DNA from: JBDIAR01 sp039812545
GTDB lineage: Bacteria; Actinomycetota; Actinomycetes; Actinomycetales; Dermatophilaceae
Assembly: GCA_039812545.1 (NCBI GenBank)
Contig: JBDIAR010000109.1
Span: forward strand, 1-11,829
DNA length: 11,829 nucleotides
Reading direction: 5' to 3'
The notes beneath the pieces were generated by a model. It worked only from the letters and a program-made list of their open reading frames with translations. It was not told where the DNA came from and ran no database searches. A program made the position numbers and the translations under genes. Positions 6,009 through 11,687 of the stretch are shown here, one piece after another. Numbering within the stretch: the stretch's first letter is position 1; the number at the start of each line of letters is the position of its first letter.

Positions 6009-6962
6009 TCAGGTCGAATCAGGCTCGTCACCGTCCAAGAGATCGCCGAGGGATTCGAGGCGCGCGAGAACCTCGGCCGGCCCCAGCTGCTGCAAATCGA
6101 CGGTTTCCGTCTCCTCGATTTCCCGCCACGTTCGCGGCGCCGCCACCGTGGGTTGATCGCGGCCGCGCAGCGAGTACGGCGTCACCGTCGTCTTCGCCGA
6201 CGCATTCTGGCTCCAGTCGACGAAGACCTTCCCTTTTCGCTTGTCCTTGGCCATCTCCCACACCACGAGTTTGGGGAACCGCACGGCGACCGCTTTGGCC
6301 AGGTCGCGGGCGATCGCACTGGTCGTGGCGGCGTCGAAATCCCCCGGGAGATCGGCATACAGGTGCAGCCCCTTGCTGCCCGAGGTAACCGGTCGCGCGG
6401 ACACCCCGAGACCGGCCAGCCGTTCTCGGATGGCCAATGCGATCGCCGCACACTCGACCAGGCCACACCCCGGTCCGGGATCGAGGTCGATGACGAGCCG
6501 ATCGGGGTTCATCGGACGCGGTGCAGCACCGGGTTCAGTACCGACCCCGTCGGCCGGCGGCTTGAAGCCGACCCGCCATTGCGGCGTATGCAGTTCGATG
6601 CCGCCGAGATTGACCGCCCAGACGAGTGCCGCGATCTCCCCGATCATCGGCCAGCGCACGATCGTCGACGGCGAACCGAACACCCCGTCGGCGGGCATGG
6701 CCAGCACCGGGATCCAGTCCGGGGTTCCCGCGGGGGCGTTCTTCTCGAAGAAGCTCGGTGCCCCGACACCGTGCGGGAACCGGACCCGGGTGACCGGGCG
6801 CCCCCGCAGTTGGCGCAGCATGGCGTCGGCGACCCGGACGTAGTAGTCGATCACCTCGCCCTTGGTCATCCCCGTCGACGGATAGAGGACCTTGTCCAGG
6901 CTCGACACCTTCAGGGTTCGTCCGCCGAAGGACACGGTGAGCGGCGCCGGGTCAGGCGCCAT
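6009..6962 (-). CDS. ligD: LigD-type polymerase (NHEJ primase-polymerase) as a stand-alone protein
   Basis: Archaeo-eukaryotic-primase-like polymerase that adds ribo- or deoxyribonucleotides at broken DNA ends during non-homologous end joining. The product is 317 residues. Landmarks: LDKVLYP at 22-28, PSFFEKNAP at 69-77, the IELHTPQW segment (122-129), the metal-binding DLDPG (D159, D161), SGSKGLHLY (194-202) and the third metal ligand in FVDWSQN (D249). The domain is complete, but no ligase or phosphoesterase domain is fused, unlike the three-domain LigD of Mycobacterium or Pseudomonas. ATG at 6962 lies inside the end of the upstream ligase gene (11-base overlap in another frame), so the two are transcribed together and probably coupled. 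The 3' end faces lsr2 across a shared terminator. The domain assignment is firm; the symbol refers to the domain only. Confidence 0.93.
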   Translation of the reverse strand: MAPDPAPLTVSFGGRTLKVSSLDKVLYPSTGMTKGEVIDYYVRVADAMLRQLRGRPVTRVRFPHGVGAPSFFEKNAPAGTPDWIPVLAMPADGVFGSPSTIVRWPMIGEIAALVWAVNLGGIELHTPQWRVGFKPPADGVGTEPGAAPRPMNPDRLVIDLDPGPGCGLVECAAIALAIRERLAGLGVSARPVTSGSKGLHLYADLPGDFDAATTSAIARDLAKAVAVRFPKLVVWEMAKDKRKGKVFVDWSQNASAKTTVTPYSLRGRDQPTVAAPRTWREIEETETVDLQQLGPAEVLARLESLGDLLDGDEPDST

Positions 6963-7899
6963 CGTCGGCCTCCTGCGCGGTGGGGACCTCGCCCGGGGTC
7001 AGGTCGTGGCGCAAGCCGACGAAACTGGGCTGCCGCAACCGGCCATCCCCGGTCAGGCCCAGGCTGCGGACCTCCGCGATCAGGACGGGGTGAACCCAGT
7101 TGGCGCCCGCGGCATCGACCGCCGGCACCGCCTCGGCAAACGGGCTCCCGGCGCCGGCCAGATCCAGGAGATCGGCCAGCACGCGTTCGCCGACCCGGCC
7201 GGCCAACCCCGAACCCACCCGCCCTAGATACTGCAGTCCACCCGGGGCGGGGGCGCCGACCAGCAGGGCTCCCAGCCGCCCGGCCGTACCCGTCTCCGGG
7301 CGCCAACCGCCGACGATGACCGACCGGGACTCCCGATGCGCGACCTTGACCCAGTCCGGCGAGCGGCGACCGGCGGCATACCGGCCGGTCAGGCGCTTGG
7401 ACACCACGCCCTCCAAACCCTGCTCCTTCGTCGCCGCGAACAGCGCCGGCCCATCGGTGAACGTCGCCGGGACCAGCCAGCGCGACCCGTCCAGGTCGAG
7501 CCGTTCCAAGGTGGCCCGCCGTTCGACGAACTCCCGATCGGTCAGGTCCACGCCGTACAGGCGCAGCAGATCGAAGACGAAGAACGTGACCGGCGCGGTG
7601 GCGGCCAGGGTACGGGCGGCGGCGGCCTTGATCCCGAAGCGTTCCGCGAGCGCCGCGAAGCTCGGCCGCCCGTCCCGCAGGACGACGACCTCGCCGTCCA
7701 ACAGCATGTCGGGGAACAGGTCGGCCAGCCCCGCCAGCTCGGGGAAGGCGTGGGTGACCTCGCGTCCGGTGCGCGACCGCAGCGTCAGGTGACCCTCGAC
7801 GACATCGGCGAGCACCCGCATACCGTCCCATTTGACCTCGTGGATCCACTGCGGGCCGGACGGTACGACCGAACCCGGGGTGGCGAGCATGGGCTGCAT
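6952..7899 (-). CDS. ligD: LigD-type ATP-dependent DNA ligase as a stand-alone protein
   Basis: Seals strand breaks in NHEJ through a ligase-adenylate intermediate. The product is 315 residues. The nucleotidyltransferase domain shows motif I EVKWDGMR with the adenylated lysine K23, motif III LLDGEVV (66-72), motif IIIa FFVFDLL (106-112), motif IV EGVVSKR (163-169) and motif V DWVKV (182-186). An OB-fold domain follows, starting near IVGGW, and ends with a conserved WVHPVLIAEVRS. The start at ATG 7899 has no ribosome site; a CACAAT box (7911-7906 on this strand) ends 6 bases before it, suggesting a leaderless mRNA. ATG 7890 is an alternative start two codons-plus-one downstream. It is divergent from ku across 78 bases and overlaps the polymerase gene downstream. 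No phosphoesterase domain is present. Confidence 0.94.
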   Translation of the reverse strand: MQPMLATPGSVVPSGPQWIHEVKWDGMRVLADVVEGHLTLRSRTGREVTHAFPELAGLADLFPDMLLDGEVVVLRDGRPSFAALAERFGIKAAAARTLAATAPVTFFVFDLLRLYGVDLTDREFVERRATLERLDLDGSRWLVPATFTDGPALFAATKEQGLEGVVSKRLTGRYAAGRRSPDWVKVAHRESRSVIVGGWRPETGTAGRLGALLVGAPAPGGLQYLGRVGSGLAGRVGERVLADLLDLAGAGSPFAEAVPAVDAAGANWVHPVLIAEVRSLGLTGDGRLRQPSFVGLRHDLTPGEVPTAQEADDGA

Positions 7900-7904
7900 A
7901 CCGG

Positions 7905-7921
7905 CATTGTGTCCGACAATG
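7905..7921. promoter_or_regulatory. Dyad CATTGT-N5-ACAATG between the divergent ligase and ku genes
   Basis: CATTGT (7905-7910) and ACAATG (7916-7921) form a perfect inverted repeat around GTCCG. Its arms contain -10-like hexamers pointing outwards in both directions: CACAAT towards the ligase and GACAAT towards ku. A second overlapping inverted repeat, TGTCCG (7910-7915) with CGGACA (7924-7929), is also present. The position makes it a candidate operator that could control both halves of the NHEJ system together. No binding protein can be named. Confidence 0.45.
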
Positions 7922-7977
7922 GGCGGACAGGTGTGTCGATCGGACCCAGGGATGGACGCGACGGAGAGGAAGCGGCG

Positions 7978-8913
7978 ATGCGAGCGATCTGGAAGGGATC
8001 GGTCAGTTTCGGGCTGGTCAATGTGCCGGTGCGACTGTATGCCGCGACCGAGAATCATGACCTCGGCTTCTACCAGGTTCACGAGAAGGACGGCGGCCGG
8101 ATCAAGTACAAGCGGTTCTGCGCGATCGACGGCGAAGAGGTGGCCTACAAGGACATCGCCAAGGGGTACGAGACCGGTGACGGGCGCCAAGTCGTGCTCA
8201 CCGACGAGGACCTCGCCGAGTTGCCGTCCCGGTCGACCAAGGAGATCACGATCGAGAAGTTCGTGCCGGTCGACCAGATCGACCCGATCCAACTCGACAA
8301 GGTCTATTACCTCGAACCCGACAAGACGGCGCTCAAACCGTATGTGCTGCTGCGCGATGCGCTCGCCAAGGCGTCCCGGATGGCGCTGGTGACGGTGTCG
8401 ATCCGGACGCGGATGACGATGGCGGTGCTGCGGGTCAAGGACGACGTCATCGTCTTGCAGACCCTGTTGTGGCCGGACGAGATCCGGGCCGCGGAGTTCG
8501 AGAATCTTGGTGGCGAAATGCACGCCACGGCAAAGGAACTCGCGATGGCCGAGTCGCTCGTCGAATCCCTCGCCGGCGATTACGACCCGGCCGAGTTCGA
8601 GGACGACTACGCGGGGGCCGTGCAGGCGCTCGTGGAGGCCAAGATCGCCGGCGGCGAGGTGGCCGTCGAGCCGCTCAAGGACGCCGGGTCCGGGGAGGTC
8701 GTGGACCTGTTGGAGGCGTTGCGGCGCAGCGTGGACCGGGCCAAGGCCGCGCGTGGCGGGGGCGGCGCGGGCGGCGAGGCGGGCGCGAGCGCCGGATCGA
8801 CGGGTGCTCCGGACGACGGGACGGCGGGCGAAGCCGACGACGATGCGGCGGCCAAGCGCCCGGCCAAGAAGACGGCTGCCAAGAAGACGGCTGCGAAGAA
8901 GCAGGCGAGCTGA
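7978..8913 (+). CDS. ku: Ku DNA end-binding protein
   Basis: Homodimeric ring that binds double-strand DNA ends and recruits the LigD activities in bacterial NHEJ. The product is 311 residues. The N-terminus MRAIWKGSVSFGLVNVPVRL is characteristic, followed by QVHEKDGGRIKYKR, DGEEV, IAKGYE and the C-terminal part of the core with LLWPDEIR and LAMAESLVESL. From about residue 259 there is a low-complexity extension: Gly/Ala-rich, then acidic, then a lysine-rich end with PAKKTAAKK repeats. Such basic tails in actinobacterial Ku are known to bind DNA. GGAGAGGA at 7963-7970 gives a good ribosome site for ATG 7978; the frame is open further upstream but that part overlaps the divergent ligase and is not coding. 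It is followed after one base by the glycosylase gene. Confidence 0.96.
   Translation: MRAIWKGSVSFGLVNVPVRLYAATENHDLGFYQVHEKDGGRIKYKRFCAIDGEEVAYKDIAKGYETGDGRQVVLTDEDLAELPSRSTKEITIEKFVPVDQIDPIQLDKVYYLEPDKTALKPYVLLRDALAKASRMALVTVSIRTRMTMAVLRVKDDVIVLQTLLWPDEIRAAEFENLGGEMHATAKELAMAESLVESLAGDYDPAEFEDDYAGAVQALVEAKIAGGEVAVEPLKDAGSGEVVDLLEALRRSVDRAKAARGGGGAGGEAGASAGSTGAPDDGTAGEADDDAAAKRPAKKTAAKKTAAKKQAS
8863..8901 (+). repeat. 15-bp tandem repeat coding the Lys-rich Ku tail
   Basis: GCCAAGAAGACGGCT occurs at 8863-8877 and again exactly at 8878-8892, followed by GCGAAGAAG (8893-8901). In frame it gives AKKTA repeated. Such codon-level repeats can expand or shrink by slippage, so tail length may vary between strains. 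Confidence 0.8.
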
Positions 8914-8914
8914 G

Positions 8915-9880
8915 GTGCCGGAGGGGCATACCCTGTTCCGGCTCGCGGCCAGTCTGGACGCGGCCTTCGGCGGGACCCGGCCGCGGGTGAGCAGCCCGCA
9001 GGGCCGGTTCGCCGACGGCGCCGCGTTGCTCGACGGGCGTGAGGTGCTCGAGGCGACCTCGTGGGGCAAGCACCTCTTCGTCTCCTTCGACGACCCGCAT
9101 ACCGAACGCATCCTGCACGTGCACCTCGGGCTCATCGGGCGCTTCGACGTGCTCGAGTATGCCGTGCCCGGCCGAGTCGCCGAGCAGTTCGGCGACGCCG
9201 GCCGGGGACCGACACCGTTGCCGCAGTATGTGATTGACGCCGGTGATCCCGACGATGCGGACGAGGGCGTGAGCGGCATACCGGTCCGGGGTGACGGCGG
9301 GGTTCCGCCGGCGGTCGGCGCGGTGCGCGTCCGCCTGCTCAACGACACCCATGTCGCCGACCTGCGCGGCGCGACGCTCTGCGAGGTGGCGACGGCGCAG
9401 GAGATGACCTCGGTCATGGACCGGCTCGGTCCCGACCCGTTGCGCGCTGGGTCGGACCCCGAGCGGGCCTGGGAGCGGTTGCGTCGCAGCAACCGCAGCT
9501 TCGCCGAACTCCTGATGGATCAGGCGGTGCTGGCCGGGGTGGGCAATGTGTTCCGATGCGAGGTGCTGTTCCGGCATCGCGTCGACCCGTTCGTCCCGGG
9601 CTCGAAGGTCAAGCGCCGCACGTGGGAGGCGATCTGGGCGGACCTGGTCGAACTCCTCGCCATCGGCGTGGCATACGGGCAGATCCTCACGATGGACGAT
9701 CAGGTGGCCGACGCCCGCGAGACCCTCGCGCTCGGGATCGACGCCGCGCCGATGGAGCGCCGGTTCTCCGTGTACCGCCGTGCCGGGGAGCCGTGCCGGG
9801 TGTGCGGCTCGCGGATCCGCACCATGCTGGTCGCCGGGCGCAATCTGTTCTGGTGCGGGCGCTGCCAGCGACGGCACTGA
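8915..9880 (+). CDS. nei: Fpg/Nei-family DNA glycosylase, Nei2-like
   Basis: Base-excision repair glycosylase/AP lyase, probably acting on oxidised bases. The product is 321 residues. After removal of the initiator, the PEGHT N-terminus provides catalytic Pro and Glu (P2, E3), the form typical of actinobacterial Nei2 rather than Fpg (PELPE). SWGKHLF carries the conserved Lys (K52), VHLGLIGRF follows, the helix-two-turn-helix region contains DQAVLAGVGNVFRCEVLF, and a complete zinc finger C-x2-C-x16-C-x2-C lies at 294-317 with the finger Arg at 309. It is longer than mycobacterial Nei2 (about 255 residues) because of an Asp/Gly/Pro-rich insert at roughly residues 85-145. GTG at 8915 begins one base after the ku stop, so translation is likely coupled to ku. 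Assignment to Nei2 rather than another Nei subgroup is moderately sure. Confidence 0.92.
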   Translation: MPEGHTLFRLAASLDAAFGGTRPRVSSPQGRFADGAALLDGREVLEATSWGKHLFVSFDDPHTERILHVHLGLIGRFDVLEYAVPGRVAEQFGDAGRGPTPLPQYVIDAGDPDDADEGVSGIPVRGDGGVPPAVGAVRVRLLNDTHVADLRGATLCEVATAQEMTSVMDRLGPDPLRAGSDPERAWERLRRSNRSFAELLMDQAVLAGVGNVFRCEVLFRHRVDPFVPGSKVKRRTWEAIWADLVELLAIGVAYGQILTMDDQVADARETLALGIDAAPMERRFSVYRRAGEPCRVCGSRIRTMLVAGRNLFWCGRCQRRH

Positions 9881-10307
9881 GCGCCGCAGCTCGAACGTTC
9901 GCAAGGTCGTTCCGGAAAACCGTTGGCGTGAGCGGGTGTCGATCGGGCACAGTGTCCTGGTTGTCGAGCCGAAGCAGCCGGGGCGGCGTGCCGAGACCCG
10001 GTCCTGCGCTTTGTGACGACTTGACGACATCGGTCTGCGGAACCGACATGTCCAGGTAGCCGGCAACGGCCGGGGTTCGACTCCCCACCAGGCGACCCGG
10101 GCGGGACCCGCGGCGACGCCGGCTCTGCGGCGACGGCATACCCCGGCATCGACGGACACCGAACCCCGGTAAAGGCGGGTCGGATCAGGTATGCCGGTGG
10201 CCCCGCCGTCGATGCCGGCCCGCCCGGGTCGTCGCCGGAGACGCCACAGCCCAAACCCACACCACCCCGACGACGGTCCGCCGTCGGCCGATCCGAAGGA
10301 GGCGAAT
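9881..10307. other. 427-base gap without a convincing gene; repeats and a T-arm-like hairpin
   Basis: No frame here has a good start, ribosome site and gene-like codon pattern together. Structures seen: palindrome CGAACGTTCG at 9892-9901; direct repeats TGACGAC at 10014-10020 and 10022-10028; stem-loop TCGGT-7-ACCGA at 10030-10046; palindrome GACATGTC at 10045-10052; hairpin GCCG-GCAA-CGGC at 10059-10070; GGGG-TTCGACT-CCCC at 10072-10086; direct repeat GCGGCGAC at 10110-10117 and 10127-10134; and the inverted repeats listed separately. The first 170 bases look less GC-rich than the flanking genes. It may be a relic of a mobile element, an RNA gene, or spacer with regulatory sites. Confidence 0.5.
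10134..10218. repeat. Two crossing inverted repeats between nei and the slipin gene
   Basis: CGGCATACC (10134-10142) is complementary to GGTATGCCG (10188-10196). Directly beside the first arm, CCGGCATCGACGG (10143-10155) is complementary to CCGTCGATGCCGG (10206-10218), a perfect 13-base pair of arms. The order left-left-right-right means the two stems cross, as in a pseudoknot, or are mutually exclusive. The first pair is made of two copies of the dispersed GGTATGCC motif in opposite orientation. No T tract follows the right arms. Function unknown; transcription end, attenuator or DNA site are possible. Confidence 0.6.
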
Positions 10308-10970
10308 ATGTTCCTGCGACACATCACCATCGGCGCCCACGAGTGCGCCGTCGAATACCTGCACGGCCAGGTGACACGTACGCTTCCCGCCGGGCGGCAC
10401 GGGGTGCCGTGGCGCGCGAGCTTCGACCGGGTCGATCTGCGGCAGCGGCTGCTCGTCATCGGACCCCAGGAGGTACCGACGGCGGACGGAGTCGTCGTGC
10501 GGGCCGGCGTCGCGGTGCGGTGGGCGGTCGGGGACCCGGTCGCCTACCTGCAGCGGGCGGCCGACCCGGGAGCGCACCTGCATCTGCTCGTGCAGTTCGC
10601 ATTGCGCGACGCGGTGGCGGCCGTGGACGTCGAGTCGCTGACCCGGCGGGCCGGCGCGGACCTGACGGCGGCCGTGGCCGCCGGGGCGACTCAGTTCGGC
10701 ATCGTCGTCGCGGAGGCCCGGGTCCGTGACGTGTTGGTGCCGCACGAGTTGCGTTCTGCCACGCTGGAACTGATGACCGCCAAGGCGCGCGGCCAGGCCC
10801 AGCTCGAGGTGGCGCGCGCCGAGACGGCGGCGTTGCGATCGCTGGCCAACGGCGCGGCGATTCTCGACCAGCACCCGGCGCTGGCCCAGCTGCGGTTGGT
10901 GCAGGCGTTGCCGATCGGGGCCAAGGTCGTGCTGGCCGTGGACGGGGCGAGCGATTCCGTTCGGGACTGA
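10308..10970 (+). CDS. Slipin-like SPFH/Band 7 domain protein without membrane anchor
   Basis: The 220-residue product matches the slipin branch of the SPFH (stomatin/prohibitin/flotillin) superfamily. The Band 7 core spans about residues 15-150 (LPAGRHGV, DLRQRLLVI, VPTADGVVVRAGVAVRW, DPVAYLQ). The typical slipin end follows: VRDVLVPHELRSA, then a helix with KARGQAQLEVARAETAALRSLANGA and a final LAQLRLVQAL. The N-terminal hydrophobic hairpin of membrane slipins is missing; the chain begins MFLRHITIGAHE, so it is predicted cytosolic or peripheral. AAGGAGG at 10296-10302 gives an excellent ribosome site for ATG 10308. SPFH proteins form oligomeric scaffolds; no specific job can be assigned. 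It is followed after 25 bases by the P-loop gene, possibly as an operon. Confidence 0.85.
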   Translation: MFLRHITIGAHECAVEYLHGQVTRTLPAGRHGVPWRASFDRVDLRQRLLVIGPQEVPTADGVVVRAGVAVRWAVGDPVAYLQRAADPGAHLHLLVQFALRDAVAAVDVESLTRRAGADLTAAVAAGATQFGIVVAEARVRDVLVPHELRSATLELMTAKARGQAQLEVARAETAALRSLANGAAILDQHPALAQLRLVQALPIGAKVVLAVDGASDSVRD

Positions 10971-10995
10971 CGGCGCGGACGGGCAGACTGGGGGA

Positions 10996-11682
10996 GTGCA
11001 GCGACTGGACTCCCCCGGCGAACCCGACTTCGGCCCGTGGCGGCCGGTCGGCGACGACGAGTTGGCCGGGTTGGTCGGTGGGCGTTTGCCCGTCGACCAA
11101 CCCTCGCTCGTCCTGGTCGACGGTCGTTCCGGTGCCGGCAAGTCGACGCTCGCGACTCGGCTGGCCGTGGTCCTGGCGGGTCCTACCGCGGTCATCCACA
11201 CCGACGACGTCGCCTGGTGTCACAGTCCGATGAACTGGGCCGACCTGCTCGTCAGCGGCATCCTCCAACCCTGGTATGCCGGCTGGTCCGCGGGCGAACC
11301 CGTGACGTTCCGGCCGCCGGCATGGCAGGCCAAGGGCCGGCCGGGCGCGATCGAGGTCCCGGCGGAAACGCGCGTCCTCGTCGTGGAGGGGGTCGGCGCC
11401 GGCCGAGCCGAGTTGGCCGGGCGAGCGGACCTGGTCGTCTGGGTTCAATCCGACGCAGTCCAAGCGCGGCGTCGCGGCGTTGCTCGTGACGTCGAACTCG
11501 GCCGCACGCTCGCCCAGGCGGAGGATTTCTGGGACGAGTGGGCCGCCTTCGAGGATCCGTTCCTCGCCGCGGATCGCCCGTGGGACCGAGCCGACCTCGT
11601 CGTCCTCGGGACGCCACCTGATTCGCCGGAACCAGCGTCGGCCCCCGTAGCCACCTGGCTCAGTCGGATCTGCCCGACGTAG
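10996..11682 (+). CDS. P-loop NTPase related to the uridine kinase family
   Basis: Predicted ATP-dependent small-molecule kinase of 228 residues. Walker A GRSGAGKST lies at residues 43-51 after a variable leader. IHTDDVAWCHS (67-77) supplies the DD pair seen in nucleoside-kinase-like proteins, and VLVVEGVGAGR (from residue 127) is the Walker B-like strand. Arg-rich helices follow (QARRRGVARDVELG) as expected for a lid region, then a Trp-rich FWDEWAAFEDPFLAADRPWDRADLVV end. Actinobacterial proteins of this pattern are usually annotated only as uridine kinase-like or ATP-binding, with no known substrate. The start is GTG 10996: the G run just before it is too close for a ribosome site, while CAGACT at 10984-10989 could be a -10 for a leaderless mRNA. 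No better in-frame start precedes the P-loop at a suitable distance. Confidence 0.85.
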   Translation: MQRLDSPGEPDFGPWRPVGDDELAGLVGGRLPVDQPSLVLVDGRSGAGKSTLATRLAVVLAGPTAVIHTDDVAWCHSPMNWADLLVSGILQPWYAGWSAGEPVTFRPPAWQAKGRPGAIEVPAETRVLVVEGVGAGRAELAGRADLVVWVQSDAVQARRRGVARDVELGRTLAQAEDFWDEWAAFEDPFLAADRPWDRADLVVLGTPPDSPEPASAPVATWLSRICPT

Positions 11683-11687
11683 CACGG

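Noticed and set aside
7336..7977. Upstream extension of the ku frame
   Set aside because: It lies on the opposite strand of the ligase gene and precedes the conserved MRAIWKG start, which has its own good ribosome site.
7900..9492. Long minus-strand open frame continuing upstream of the ligase, antisense to ku and nei
   Set aside because: It is a GC-rich antisense shadow. Ku and the glycosylase on the plus strand have full family motifs; the ligase homology begins at MQPMLATPG.
9892..9901. CGAACGTTCG palindrome as an SOS (LexA) box
   Set aside because: The actinobacterial box is GAAC-N4-GTTC; here the halves abut without the four-base spacer, so it does not fit.
10010..10098. A full tRNA gene around the GGGG-TTCGACT-CCCC hairpin
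   Set aside because: The 3' acceptor stem would be CCAGGCG, but no CGCCTGG partner lies 65 to 95 bases upstream, there is no D-arm, and the fifth T-stem pair is C-A. Kept only as a tRNA-like element.
9881..10307. Small plus- or minus-strand genes in the gap before the slipin gene
   Set aside because: Several frames are open, but their translations lack motifs, good starts and ribosome sites; several are extensions of shadow frames over neighbouring genes.
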